Positions 37,419 to 46,404 of a stretch of 64,000 bases of DNA are shown here, piece by piece. The stretch's first letter is position 1. Each line of letters opens with the position of its first letter. This DNA is from Marinomonas rhodophyticola (GTDB lineage Bacteria > Pseudomonadota > Gammaproteobacteria > Pseudomonadales > Marinomonadaceae): positions 62,001 through 126,000 of the forward strand of contig NZ_JAPEUL010000004.1 in the NCBI RefSeq assembly GCF_026113935.1, written 5' to 3'. The notes beneath the pieces were generated by a model. That model was not told the origin of the DNA. It ran no database searches and was given only the letters and a program-made list of their open reading frames with translations. The position numbers and the translations under genes are program-made.

Positions 37419-38042
37419 ATGGCAGAGACTTTTAATGATATTAAACAGGCGATTCTCACTTGTCATTCTTGTGCGGATACTCTGCCTTATCCCCCCAAAC
37501 CCATTATTCAAATCCATCCTGACGCGAAATTATTGATTGCTGGTCAAGCGCCTGGAAAAAAGACGCATGATATTGGTCGGCCATTTGATGATCTAAGCGG
37601 AGATCGTTTACGAGACTGGCTTGGCATAACAAAGGACGAATTCTACGATGAGCATCAAGTCGCTATAGTGCCAATGGGTTTTTGCTTTCCCGGCAATACT
37701 TTTCATAAAAATGGTCCGTCAGCTGGTAAGCCGTCAGGCGATCTACCGCCTCGTCCAGAGTGCGCGATAAAATGGCGAGAAGCGGTATTGAGCCAGTTGC
37801 CTAATATTGAATTAACGATTGTGTTAGGGGCTTATGCGCAAGCCTACCATTTGGATCAATCTGGTAATGTAACGGAGCTGGTCATGCAATGGGCTTATTG
37901 GTTGGAGCAGGGCAAGTTGGTCTTGCCTCACCCCAGTCCAAGGAATAATCGTTGGCTGAAGCAAAATCCATGGTTTGAAGCCGAGGTGTTGCCTGAATTA
38001 AAAGCCCGTGTAAAAGCTCTTATCAGTAAGCCAGTCTCATAA
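37419..38042 (+). CDS. Uracil-DNA glycosylase family protein
   Basis: A 207-aa protein of the UDG superfamily. It has motif 1-like AGQAPGKKTHDIGRPFDDLS, a LTIVLGAYAQAYHL strand and the motif 2-like LPHPSPRNNRW loop. A CHSC pair near the N-terminus resembles the Fe-S ligands of family 4 enzymes, but the second Cys pair is not obvious. The substrate may be uracil or another damaged base. The 3' end overlaps the convergent elaA gene by 20 bases. Confidence 0.8.
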   Translation: MAETFNDIKQAILTCHSCADTLPYPPKPIIQIHPDAKLLIAGQAPGKKTHDIGRPFDDLSGDRLRDWLGITKDEFYDEHQVAIVPMGFCFPGNTFHKNGPSAGKPSGDLPPRPECAIKWREAVLSQLPNIELTIVLGAYAQAYHLDQSGNVTELVMQWAYWLEQGKLVLPHPSPRNNRWLKQNPWFEAEVLPELKARVKALISKPVS

Positions 38043-38487
38043 GGCAATGCTCAATGCCATCTTCCATATATGGCTCGGATACTACTTCAAAACCATGGGA
38101 CTGGTAGACCTTTTTAAGATGGAACTGAGCGCCAATTTTGATATTTGTGCTCGGCCAGAGATCAAATGTTTGCTTAATGGCTTGGTCTATGAGTGCATGT
38201 CCTATCTTTTCTTTTCGATATTGAGCAGCCACGACCACGCGACCAATACTGGTATGGTCTTCATAGCTATCGTCTTTTGCTAAGAGACGAGCATAGGCGA
38301 CGATAGTGTTATCATGAATGGCATACAGATGTCGTGTTTCAGGCAATATATCTAAACCGTCAAGCTCTGGATAGGGGCAATTTTGCTCTACCACAAACAC
38401 ATCACAGCGCAGTTTTAGCAGCTGATAGAGCGTGTGAGTAGACAATTCACTAAAAGGTTTACAATGCCAGATCATGTTATTTTCCAT
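38023..38487 (-). CDS. elaA: ElaA-like GNAT acetyltransferase
   Basis: A 154-aa GNAT closely resembling E. coli ElaA: LYQLLKLRCDVFVVEQNCPY, ELDGLDILPETRHLYA, IGRVVVAAQYRKEKIGHALI and FHLKKVYQSHGFEVVSEPYM. ElaA-type enzymes bind acetyl-CoA; the acceptor is unresolved. Start is taken as the first ATG (38487), with MIWHCKPF at codon 5 an alternative. Convergent with the UDG-family gene. Confidence 0.88.
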   Translation of the reverse strand: MENNMIWHCKPFSELSTHTLYQLLKLRCDVFVVEQNCPYPELDGLDILPETRHLYAIHDNTIVAYARLLAKDDSYEDHTSIGRVVVAAQYRKEKIGHALIDQAIKQTFDLWPSTNIKIGAQFHLKKVYQSHGFEVVSEPYMEDGIEHCLMRLAY

Positions 38488-38517
38488 GTGTGTTTGTTTT
38501 CTCGATCAACAAAGATA

Positions 38518-38889
38518 TTAAGCAAAGCGATTTTCGAGATAACGAATGATCTGTGAAGACTCATACATCCATTCCACTTTACCGTCTTGCTCAATACGCA
38601 AGCATGGCACTTTGATTTTACCGCCACCTTGCAACAATGTTTCACGATGAGGAGAGCCTTCGGAAGCACTGCGTTTTTCGATTGGCAGATTGAGTTTGTA
38701 CATGGCTCTGCGAGTTTTAATGCAAAACGGGCATGCGAAGAATTGATAAAGTGTTAGGTCTTGTACTTCTGTATTGATTTGTTGTTGTATTTCAGGTGTT
38801 CTTTTAAGCTTGGTTCCGCGCGTTAGAACGTCTGCGGTTGCAATGATGAGACCTAAAAGGTTTCGAATCAGTTTAATAAACAATTTCAT
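38518..38889 (-). CDS. Glutaredoxin-like protein with N-terminal hydrophobic segment
   Basis: A 123-aa protein. A hydrophobic N-terminal helix (FIKLIRNLLGLIIATADVLT) precedes a glutaredoxin/GST-N fold with the CPFC active site in LYQFFACPFCIKTRRAMYKL, the cis-Pro in KVPCLRIE and the GSH-binding-like ESSQIIRYLE. It probably acts as a membrane-associated thiol-disulfide oxidoreductase. It sits 30 bases upstream of elaA in the same direction. Confidence 0.85.
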   Translation of the reverse strand: MKLFIKLIRNLLGLIIATADVLTRGTKLKRTPEIQQQINTEVQDLTLYQFFACPFCIKTRRAMYKLNLPIEKRSASEGSPHRETLLQGGGKIKVPCLRIEQDGKVEWMYESSQIIRYLENRFA

Positions 38890-39064
38890 ATTGAGGGCTC
38901 GCTTTTACTATTGAGTCTTGCTATTTGATGGTCGCCATTCTAACGATAAAGTCCCCATTGTTTAAGTGTTACTCATAAATTATCGATAAACACAATTTGA
39001 GTCATCTGTTTGGTGAGTTGTTGCGTATTAGTTGCGACCTATTTTAGTAAGGATCATGAATGTT

Positions 39065-39316
39065 ATGACACTATCTTCAAGCGAAGCATCAAGACTAATT
39101 GAAATGGCATGGGAAGACAGAACGCCATTTGAAGCGATCGAAACACAATTTGGAATGAGCGAGCCGCAAGTTATTCGTTTTATGAGAAGCAATCTCAAGC
39201 CAAGTAGCTTTAGACTGTGGCGAGAGCGTGTTAATGGTCGCCAGACTAAGCATTTACAACTTCGCGATCCAGCGGTAAGTCGAGGTTATTGTCGGGCGCA
39301 ATATAAGCCAAGATGA
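39065..39316 (+). CDS. DUF2805/TIGR03643 family protein
   Basis: An 83-aa protein. IEMAWEDRTPFEAIETQFGM, SEPQVIRFMRSNLKPSSFRL and WRERVNGRQTKHL are the family signature; it looks like a small helix-turn-helix. Function unknown. ATG 39065 is chosen because AGGA lies about 11 bases before it; ATG 39056 is also possible. Confidence 0.8.
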   Translation: MTLSSSEASRLIEMAWEDRTPFEAIETQFGMSEPQVIRFMRSNLKPSSFRLWRERVNGRQTKHLQLRDPAVSRGYCRAQYKPR

Positions 39317-39437
39317 CGGCAGTGGTTTTAGAAGCCACTAGATAAAAAGCTGTCTTTGATATATCAATAAGTATCTTTTAATTCTTAATGAAATGCGTTT
39401 TACTGATACCAAATACAATAATAATAGGATCAGTAAT

Positions 39438-39956
39438 ATGAAAACGATAGTCGAACACTTATCTCAATATGCGTTTTATCATCAAGATAGGCGTAACGTT
39501 GCCACACACTTTGTTGGTATCCCGCTGATTGTTGTCGGGATTGCTGTTTTGTTGTCTCGTCCCCATTTTACCTTGCTAGAGATTGTTTTTACACCTGCTC
39601 TTATTGTTGCTCTTGCTAGCAGTGTTTTCTATATTCGTTTAGACAAATTGATTGGTGTTGTGATGACAATGTTGTTGGCGTTGGCCATTTGGTTTGCCGA
39701 GTTAGTGGCGGCACAAAGTACATCCATATGGTTCATCACAGGAGTAGGTTTGTTTGTAGTGGGTTGGGTGTTTCAATTTGTCGGGCATTATTTTGAAGGG
39801 AAAAAACCCGCCTTCTTGGACGATGTTATAGGGCTAATTATAGGTCCTTTGTTTGTCTTTGTTGAGCTTTTATTCTTACTTGGATTAAAACGAGATTGGA
39901 AAACAACAATAGAACAATACTGTCTCGGCAAAAATAATGCGATGAATAAAAAGTGA
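39438..39956 (+). CDS. Mpo1-like (DUF962) membrane protein
   Basis: A 172-aa protein with about four membrane spans. The conserved His residues of DUF962/Mpo1 proteins are visible: HQDRRNVATHFVGIPLIVVG, then QFVGHYFEGKKPAFLDD near the end. Yeast Mpo1 is an Fe2+-dependent dioxygenase that alpha-oxidises 2-hydroxy fatty acids; bacterial members probably act on fatty acids but are untested. Start ATG 39438 has AGGAT 6 bases upstream; the upstream extension is unsupported. Confidence 0.85.
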   Translation: MKTIVEHLSQYAFYHQDRRNVATHFVGIPLIVVGIAVLLSRPHFTLLEIVFTPALIVALASSVFYIRLDKLIGVVMTMLLALAIWFAELVAAQSTSIWFITGVGLFVVGWVFQFVGHYFEGKKPAFLDDVIGLIIGPLFVFVELLFLLGLKRDWKTTIEQYCLGKNNAMNKK

Positions 39957-40110
39957 TTTAAAATGGCATGGATTATATAGCAGAGAGTAGGGAAGCGCTT
40001 AATGTTTTTATTTTAGCGCCATTTCCTTATAAGCCTGTTGGAGTAAGCCAAAAAATCTGCTTATGAAAAAGTAGACGCTTACCCAATAACTTTTTTAAAT
40101 AACGTATCGA

Positions 40111-40314
40111 TTAAGCGTGTTGAGCTGGAGAAGAAACCAATGCTGATTTAACTTTCATCGCTAGGTTTTTAACCGCTTTGATGGCAGAAGCAATACTAGC
40201 AACAATGTATTCAGCGCGTTCAGCACGAGCAATCGCTTCGTATTTTTCTGCGTCTGTTAGGTATGAAGTGTTAACATTTTTCAATAATTCTGCGATAGAT
40301 TGGTTGTTTTTCAT
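40111..40314 (-). CDS. Small helical protein, unknown function
   Basis: A 67-aa protein with good coding evidence: GAGGAAAT upstream of the ATG, no competing frame and balanced codon use. It is predicted to be nearly all helix, with an amphipathic C-terminal stretch (IASAIKAVKNLAMKVKSALV). It resembles small proteins next to regulatory genes in marine gammaproteobacteria, but I recognise no named family. The short AEKYEAIARAERAEYI helix is charged. Confidence 0.55.
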   Translation of the reverse strand: MKNNQSIAELLKNVNTSYLTDAEKYEAIARAERAEYIVASIASAIKAVKNLAMKVKSALVSSPAQHA

Positions 40315-40507
40315 GATCTATTTCCTCGTTTATGGTTGTTTCAAAATGTCATCAAAACTCGTTCCGTTTTGATGACTTTATATTAGAAACTTTGGCTAAA
40401 TAAGACAAACGATAAAAAATACACCGATACCTGAAAAAACTAATCAATCGTTTAACTAATGGTTTTTGAATAATTAAAAGGCAGACACAGTAAGGCGTCA
40501 CGTGTTT

Positions 40508-40982
40508 TTATGTGTTAGCTAACGGGCTGCCGTTTTGCTTTGCTGTGTCTAGGCGTATGTAGGATTTTGTGCTAACAACATCTGCATGGGCATAAGAGTT
40601 GCTTGACCACCAGATCTGTGAATTGCGCCATGTCTTTGGCGCAAATTTCTACCATTAAGTCTACATCTCCAGTAACACCATGCACGCTCAGCGCGGCACT
40701 TTGTTGTTGCAAAAAATGCATTACATTTTCACGCGCGTTATTTTTATCTTTGCTTACAGTGACTAAGGTCCATGCCACGACGCTGTAGCCCAGTTTCTGG
40801 TAGTTTACTTGCGCTCGATAGCCACTAATGATGTCCATTTCTTCTAAATGGCGTAGGCGTCTTAGGCATTGCGATTGAGATAGGTTGATGATGTCTGCTA
40901 GCTGTGTATTGCTAAGGCGACCGTCTTTCTCTAATGCTTGAATGATTTTGTAGTCGGTGCGATCTAGGGTGATTTCTTTCAT
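40508..40982 (-). CDS. Lrp/AsnC-family regulator, frameshift near its 3' end
   Basis: N-terminal HTH (LDRTDYKIIQALEKDGRLSN then LSQSQCLRRLRHLEEMDII) and a C-terminal RAM/ACT-like ligand domain (GVTGDVDLMVEICAKDM). As given the frame stops at 40572 (QLLCPCRCC). At the CCC run (40588-40590) removing one base restores HADVVSTKSYIRLDTAKQNG and a stop at 40508, giving about 157 aa, the normal Lrp length. It is divergent from the class V aminotransferase-like gene, its probable target. Such regulators usually sense an amino acid. Confidence 0.82.
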
Positions 40983-41101
40983 AAAAGGCTCAATTTAAAC
41001 AAAAATCTTGTATTAGGTTATGAATTCTTCTTTTAAATAGCAAACAACTTGTGTGCCTTATTCTTTATACTTTGGATTACTGTCGCTTAGGAGATAAGGT
41101 T

Positions 41102-42337
41102 ATGGCTGTGTCATTAGATTTGGCGTTTGTTCGTTCTCAATTTCCCGCTTTTAAAGAGCCATCTTTGGCGGGGCAGGCGTTTTTTGATAATGCGGGTGGT
41201 TCTTATGCTTGTCAGGCGGTGATTGATCACTTAAATCAGTATTATCGAGAAACCAAATTGCAGCCTTATCACCTGCATCCAGCAGCGCAAAAAGCGGGCG
41301 CTCAGATGGACTTGGCGCATGAGCGTTTGGCTTCTTATTTGAATGTGAATACCTGCGAAGTGCATCTTGGGCCTTCTACGTCTCAAAATACTTATGTGTT
41401 AGCACAAGCTTTTGGCAAGATTCTAAAAGCGGGTGACGAGATTATTGTGACCAATCAAGATCATGAAGCTAATATCGGTGTTTGGCGGGCATTAGAAGCA
41501 CGCGGGATTGTGATTAAAGAATGGCAAGTTGATGCACAGACAGGGTCGTTAAATATAAATGATTTAGAGACACTTTTTACTGAACGAACCAAGCTTTTAG
41601 CTTTTACACATTGTTCAAATATCGTCGCTGAAATCAATCCTGTAGCGGATATTTGCACACGAGCAAAAACGGCGGGTGTGGCAACGATTGTGGATGGTGT
41701 GTCTTTTGCTGGTCATGGCTTGCCAGATGTGGATGCATTGGGAGCAGATATTTATTTGTTTTCGCTTTATAAAGCCTACGGAACGCACCTAGGGGTCATG
41801 GTCATTCGTGATGCCATGGCGGATAAATTAGGTAATCAGGCGCATTATTTTAATAAAGCGTATCGTCAAAAATGGTTTGTACCAGCTGGTCCCGATCATG
41901 CTCAGGTCGCGGCGAGCCGTGGTGTGCTGGATTACTTTGATGCCTTGTACGATCATCATTTTGAGGCGACAGATTCCGTAGCGGATAAGGTTAAACGAGT
42001 ACGCTGCTTAATGCATGATGCTGAACAGGTTTTATTGTCTAAATTACTTAGGTTTGTGGATCAACATCCTAAATTGATTCTATTGGGACCTGCTGATCCT
42101 GCTAGGAGAGCCGCGACAGTGTCGGTTATTCCGAAAGGACAAACGCCTCAACAGCTAGCGCAGAAGCTAGTTGATCAGGGTATTATTTGTGGTGCGGGAC
42201 ATTTCTATGCAGTGCGACTGTTGGAAGCCATGGGAGTGGACACTCATACCGGCGTGGTGCGATTGTCTTTTGTCCATTATACCAATGAAGCAGAAATGGA
42301 TCAGCTTATCGCAGCATTAGAAAAAGCGCTTGCATAG
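41102..42337 (+). CDS. PLP-dependent cysteine desulfurase-like protein (VC1184 family)
   Basis: A 411-aa class V aminotransferase-fold protein of the family TIGR01976. Key parts: FFDNAGGSYACQAVIDHLNQ, TNQDHEANIGVWRALEARGI, VDGVSFAGHGLPDVDALGAD (PLP-binding Asp) and LYKAYGTHLGVM with the Schiff-base Lys. It lacks an obvious SufS/NifS catalytic Cys loop, so it may act on an amino acid other than cysteine. ATG 41102 has TAGGAG upstream. The divergent Lrp-family gene suggests amino-acid control. Confidence 0.85.
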   Translation: MAVSLDLAFVRSQFPAFKEPSLAGQAFFDNAGGSYACQAVIDHLNQYYRETKLQPYHLHPAAQKAGAQMDLAHERLASYLNVNTCEVHLGPSTSQNTYVLAQAFGKILKAGDEIIVTNQDHEANIGVWRALEARGIVIKEWQVDAQTGSLNINDLETLFTERTKLLAFTHCSNIVAEINPVADICTRAKTAGVATIVDGVSFAGHGLPDVDALGADIYLFSLYKAYGTHLGVMVIRDAMADKLGNQAHYFNKAYRQKWFVPAGPDHAQVAASRGVLDYFDALYDHHFEATDSVADKVKRVRCLMHDAEQVLLSKLLRFVDQHPKLILLGPADPARRAATVSVIPKGQTPQQLAQKLVDQGIICGAGHFYAVRLLEAMGVDTHTGVVRLSFVHYTNEAEMDQLIAALEKALA

Positions 42338-42397
42338 TCACTGAGAAAGGCAGATAGAATGTCTGCCTCTTCTGTTGTCTTATTTCAGAGAGTTGTC

Positions 42398-42448
42398 TTG
42401 GTTCAGATTATTCTGCTGTTGGTTCAGATTATTCTGCTGTTGGCTCAG
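42398..42448 (+). repeat. 21-bp tandem duplication across the bluB stop codon
   Basis: Two perfect copies of TTGGTTCAGATTATTCTGCTG (42398-42418 and 42419-42439) plus a partial third (TTGGCTCAG). The bluB TAA (complement of 42429-42431) lies in the second copy, and the duplication supplies a second in-frame TAA 21 bases further. Confidence 0.85.
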
Positions 42449-43085
42449 ACCAAAACTCGTAATGAATCGCCGAGCTGGCGTCTCGTCTTGGTAACCAACC
42501 GGCTCTTTCTAGGTCTGGGGTGTCATGGAACGCTTCTACATAGCCCACGCACAAATAGGCAATGATATCGATGGATTCTGGAATATTGAGCGTATCGCGT
42601 ATCACCTTGTCATGAACAATGCTGACCCAGCCAACGCCGAGGTTTTCGGCTCTTGCGGCCAGCCATAAGTTTTGTACCGCGCAGACAGAACTGAATAAAT
42701 CCATTTCTGGCTTCGCGGTGCGTCCTAGCACAACAGGCCCTGTTCGATTACGATCGCAGGTTACACAAATCCCCAAAGGCGCTTCTTCGATTCCTTCTAA
42801 TTTCAGGCGTTTGTATTGCTCTTTGCGTTCACCTTCGAACCGTTCGGCGGCTTCGGCGTGTGCTTGTAGAAAGCCTTGTTTAATTTGTCTTTTAGAGTCT
42901 GGTTTAGTAACAAGAACGAAATCCCAAGGCTGCATAAAGCCTACGCTTGGCGCATGATGCGCCGCTAATAAGACTCGTTCTAAAACATCCTTTGGAATAG
43001 GAGCGGGTTTGAATTCTCGTCGTACATCACGACGGGAAAATATGGTTTTGTAAACCGCGTTGCGCTCTTCTGGTGTGATCTTCAT
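42429..43085 (-). CDS. bluB: 5,6-dimethylbenzimidazole synthase
   Basis: A 218-aa flavin-destructase of the nitroreductase fold. It has the FMN-binding IFSRRDVRREF, HHAPSVGFMQPWDFVLVT, a conserved Asp/Ser region (PEMDLFSSVCAVQNLWLAAR) and GVGWVSI. BluB fragments FMN in the presence of O2 to make dimethylbenzimidazole, the lower ligand of B12 and the substrate of CobT encoded at 22.6 kb. Its presence makes aerobic de novo ligand synthesis likely. Monocistronic; no riboswitch is seen. Confidence 0.93.
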   Translation of the reverse strand: MKITPEERNAVYKTIFSRRDVRREFKPAPIPKDVLERVLLAAHHAPSVGFMQPWDFVLVTKPDSKRQIKQGFLQAHAEAAERFEGERKEQYKRLKLEGIEEAPLGICVTCDRNRTGPVVLGRTAKPEMDLFSSVCAVQNLWLAARAENLGVGWVSIVHDKVIRDTLNIPESIDIIAYLCVGYVEAFHDTPDLERAGWLPRRDASSAIHYEFWSEPTAE

Positions 43086-43261
43086 AATGATCGACTTTTG
43101 TTTTGTGAGAAGCCGATATTATGAGGAATAGTGGTGTTTTATGCCAATGAACAAAATTCTGGTTACTATGTACTTTAATTGGTTTGGTTATTAGGACTAG
43201 TGTATTGAGATAAATAGAGATGGGTAGCCAATGAAGCTCATAGGCTACTCATCATTAAATG

Positions 43262-44716
43262 CTATTTGGCTCCAGACCAGTTGCCATGTAGTGACATTCT
43301 TAGTCTGAAAGGCACTTTTACTCTGGCGATTGGGCCATTACTCCAGCAAGCCGTATCGAGAACAACTAATTCTGAACTTTCTTTCCGTAAGTCATTCAGT
43401 ACGCTAACAACCCAGCCATCACCTTCATCTGCAGTCGCTGATCGTGGGATGAAGATAGGCTCTTGAAAACAATGTGCATCGCCAGGGTACCAAGTTTCAC
43501 TTTTGCCGGTATTGACGTTGATGCGTGCTAATTGATTGAAGAACTGGAATGGCGGTTCGCCTAGAGATTCGACGTCAAATGCTAAACTTGGGTCAAAAGC
43601 GAGCATGAAACACCAAGAATATTTTTTACCACTATAGCGAGCATCACAACGTGGAAATTCACACGGAAATGGTGTTTCTGTGATCATCATAGGCTCTATT
43701 TGAGATTCTTCTGATTCTAAGTCAAATACCCAGCGCATTAAAGCTGAGCGTAATGATTGTGGAGAAGGAACATAACCATCGGCTTGAGGGAAAAAGTAGA
43801 AGACGTTTCCAGAAGTGACTGGCATATCAACAATTAATTTGCCATCTTCTTCATAAGAGTTAACGGTATGCCCCTGAAAACCATTGATTGGACCATAAAA
43901 CCAACGTACATCTTCTGCTGAACCATTGCGTGGCAAAACACCAAAGAGCTGTGGAAGGTCGGGTTGCCATTGAAAGTGTTTGCCGCCTGCTTTCATACGC
44001 TCTACATCAACGGTGAGGGGGATCACAGGGAAGATGACATAGTTATCAGTGACGGCGAAGTCGTGGATCATAGCGGCATAAGGTGCTTGAAACCAAATTT
44101 CCTTGGTTAGTTTTCCGTCCTTTGAAATTTCGAAATAGGCTATATCTGGTGTTCCGTCTCCTTTGGCCTCATAAGCAAAACAAAGCAATGAACCATTATC
44201 TGCATCTATTTTAGGATGTGCAGTGAAGGTTACAGACTTTATTTGGTTATCGAAATTCCATTCGCCAAGCGTTTCAAGCGTCTTTAAATCCATTGCCCAA
44301 GGTAATGCGTCTTCTTTAAGCGCTAGAAGTACACCGTTGTGCTCAATGACTGTGGTATTTGCTGTGGTGTTATTGTCCGCAGCAAGAGGATCATTTGTGT
44401 ATGGATTTCGATAAATACCATTTAATGAGCGTTGTTCACGACGTTGTGCCATCAGACGATCTGTTTTTACGTAGCGGCGAGTAAGGCTCACTGTTCCCGA
44501 ATTGAATCGAAAGGCGCTCACCATACCATCGCCATTGAAAAACATATCAGTACCTAACATAGGAGGATATTGAGGATCAGGAGCGACTTGGTAAAAAGTC
44601 CCATTAATTTCTTTTGGTAACTCGCCTTCAATTTCGAGGTCTTTCACCTCTGCTTCTATTCGACTGGGTTTATAAAGACCAGTAAATTCTGGTGTATTAG
44701 GGAATGTAAAGCTCAT
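43262..44716 (-). CDS. Carotenoid oxygenase family (apocarotenoid or lignostilbene dioxygenase-like)
   Basis: A 484-aa seven-bladed propeller enzyme. The four iron-binding His are in VTFTAHPKI, AAMIHDFAVT, NGFQGHTVNS and MSLHGNWSG, spaced as in the carotenoid cleavage oxygenase family. The N-terminal GTFYQVAPDPQYPPMLGTDM is typical. Members cleave carotenoids or stilbenes such as lignostilbene into aldehydes. The gene is divergent from a TetR regulator with a palindromic operator and an FNR-like box between them. A downstream hairpin (about 43224-43248) could end its transcript. Confidence 0.88.
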   Translation of the reverse strand: MSFTFPNTPEFTGLYKPSRIEAEVKDLEIEGELPKEINGTFYQVAPDPQYPPMLGTDMFFNGDGMVSAFRFNSGTVSLTRRYVKTDRLMAQRREQRSLNGIYRNPYTNDPLAADNNTTANTTVIEHNGVLLALKEDALPWAMDLKTLETLGEWNFDNQIKSVTFTAHPKIDADNGSLLCFAYEAKGDGTPDIAYFEISKDGKLTKEIWFQAPYAAMIHDFAVTDNYVIFPVIPLTVDVERMKAGGKHFQWQPDLPQLFGVLPRNGSAEDVRWFYGPINGFQGHTVNSYEEDGKLIVDMPVTSGNVFYFFPQADGYVPSPQSLRSALMRWVFDLESEESQIEPMMITETPFPCEFPRCDARYSGKKYSWCFMLAFDPSLAFDVESLGEPPFQFFNQLARINVNTGKSETWYPGDAHCFQEPIFIPRSATADEGDGWVVSVLNDLRKESSELVVLDTACWSNGPIARVKVPFRLRMSLHGNWSGAK

Positions 44717-44935
44717 ATAAGCCTCCTTAATGAGGTTTCATAATAGAAAGTTTACGTGATGTTCTAAGCAATTCGCTTGTAATAGGAAATCTGAAAAGAA
44801 TTCATCTCCTATAGCAGCGACTGAGGCTGTCGTTTTTTCACCCTAGAAGAGGATGAGCCTAGGCAAAGTTTGTAACTTCCTATTAAAGCGCCACGTAATA
44901 ATTTTTATAAATGAACGACTAAGTACAGTTTAGGC

Positions 44936-44949
44936 TTGATCTAGATCAA
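44936..44949 (+). promoter_or_regulatory. Perfect FNR/Anr-like box
   Basis: TTGATCTAGATCAA, an exact match to the TTGAT-N4-ATCAA consensus and a perfect palindrome. It lies 48 bases before the TetR start codon and 220 before the divergent carotenoid-oxygenase start. It could place one or both genes under oxygen control. The match is direct; the regulator is inferred. Confidence 0.6.
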
Positions 44950-44962
44950 AGGTCAACTTTTT

Positions 44963-44978
44963 TGTACTATGAAGTACA
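44963..44978 (+). promoter_or_regulatory. Likely TetR operator palindrome
   Basis: TGTACT-ATGA-AGTACA is a perfect 6-bp inverted repeat with a 4-bp spacer, immediately upstream of the TetR gene; AAGTACAGTT also occurs at about 44921, giving a second half-site. Typical position for autorepression. Confidence 0.55.
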
Positions 44979-44996
44979 GTTATGGGCGAGGTTGGT

Positions 44997-45623
44997 ATGA
45001 GACGAAAAACAGCAGCAAAACGATTGGTGTTTATAAAGGCTGCAGGTAGCCTATTTCTTAATTATGGATTTTCAGCGGTTACGATGGAGTCTATTGCTGC
45101 CGCAGCAAGAGGCTCTAAAGTAACGCTTTATAACTACTTTTCTTCTAAAGAAGAGTTATTTGAGGCTTGGGCTTTTGAAGCTGGGGAAGGAGCATTTGAG
45201 CAACTTGTTGCTGCTGTTGATGAAAATATGAGTCCTCGTGATGTACTGTTACGGGTTGGCATTGCTTATCTAAAGCTAATTACAAAGCAAGAGGTTATCT
45301 CAATAAATCGACTCATCATTGGCGAGGTGGAGCGGTTTCCACAGCTCGCTCAGCGTTTTTATGCTGTTGGCCCAAAAAGGACACTTGCCAATTTGATCTT
45401 GGCTGTTGATTCTCTTGTAGTGAGAGGCGCGTTAGTTGATCAAGATGCGAATAAAATGGCTATTCACTTTAAAGCCTTGTGTGAAGGAGCAATGTTTGAA
45501 AAGTTAATTTGGGGAATTGAGCCTTTACCAAGCGAAGACCGCATCAAAGAGTTGGTCACAGATGCGGTTGACCGTTTTATTCTTTTTTATGCTCGAAAAA
45601 TACCCGATCAAAATGAAGGATAG
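44997..45623 (+). CDS. TetR/AcrR-family regulator
   Basis: A 208-aa TetR protein: HTH region with KAAGSLFLNYGFSAVTMESI and AAAARGSKVTLYNYFSSKEE, then a TetR_C ligand domain (RVGIAYLKLITKQEVISINR; VERFPQLAQRFYAVGP). Start is ATG 44997, with GAGG 6 bases upstream; the longer start at 44982 has no site. It probably represses itself and the divergent carotenoid oxygenase gene through the adjoining palindrome. Inducer unknown, plausibly a phenolic or apocarotenoid. Confidence 0.85.
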   Translation: MRRKTAAKRLVFIKAAGSLFLNYGFSAVTMESIAAAARGSKVTLYNYFSSKEELFEAWAFEAGEGAFEQLVAAVDENMSPRDVLLRVGIAYLKLITKQEVISINRLIIGEVERFPQLAQRFYAVGPKRTLANLILAVDSLVVRGALVDQDANKMAIHFKALCEGAMFEKLIWGIEPLPSEDRIKELVTDAVDRFILFYARKIPDQNEG

Positions 45624-45835
45624 AGGAGGTAAATTATTTTATCACAAGCTTTGCTCGTAATGGCGGTGAAAAATCAAGTTGATAATATCAAGGGGTGGAT
45701 TAACTATTATCAACTTAATGGAAGGTGTGTTTTCGCTTATTCTCAAATCCGTCGCCATTCTGTTTTAAGAGTGTGTAAAGGAAAAATTAAGACCCATTCT
45801 TAGTATCAGTATTAACTTTATATGGGAATAAGTGA

Positions 45836-46342
45836 ATGAAAAAACTCAAAATGTCTGCGGTTGTGCTGGCTTTGACCATGATGTCAGGGTATGTCACAGC
45901 GAATGCCGTTGATGAAGCATCAGCAGAAAGTATGGAGAAGAAGATGGAAAAACCCAGTATGTTAACTCAGGCCCCTAATATTCCAGCTGGGGTGATTCCT
46001 GATGAAGTTGACTTGTCTAATGCCGTTAATTTAGAAGAGCTTGAGGTGCAATACACTTACAGTTCAGGTCGTGCCTATAAATTAAAGTTTTATGATGATC
46101 GTGTCTCTTTTACACAACTTGATGCAGGGCACATCCCGACGCTAACGGTGCCTTATCGAGCGAAGAAAATTGGTAAGGATATGTTTTTAGTGCATTGGTT
46201 GGTGCCAGGAAGAATTGGCCATGTCAGTTTGATTTTGGATTTAGAGAACAAGCTAATTCATGCGTCGGCTCTTATGCCAGGGCAAATGGAGTTGTTTGAT
46301 GGCGGTCCAATTGTCGACGTGTCGCGCGGTAAATACATGTAA
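45836..46342 (+). CDS. Secreted MoaF-like protein
   Basis: A 168-aa protein with a Sec signal peptide (LALTMMSGYVTANA). The mature domain (YTYSSGRAYKLKFYDDRVSF; TVPYRAKKIGKDMFLVHWLV; GHVSLILDLENKLIHASALM) resembles the lipocalin-like MoaF domain, often found with aromatic degradation genes. A copy in the periplasm could bind a small ligand. It lies downstream of the TetR gene, about 210 bases away. The role is unknown; the domain call is tentative. Confidence 0.6.
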   Translation: MKKLKMSAVVLALTMMSGYVTANAVDEASAESMEKKMEKPSMLTQAPNIPAGVIPDEVDLSNAVNLEELEVQYTYSSGRAYKLKFYDDRVSFTQLDAGHIPTLTVPYRAKKIGKDMFLVHWLVPGRIGHVSLILDLENKLIHASALMPGQMELFDGGPIVDVSRGKYM

Positions 46343-46404
46343 TAGCTTAAACCCCATCAAGAAAGGGACTAAGGTACTATAAAAAATAATAAGAGGAATA
46401 ATAA

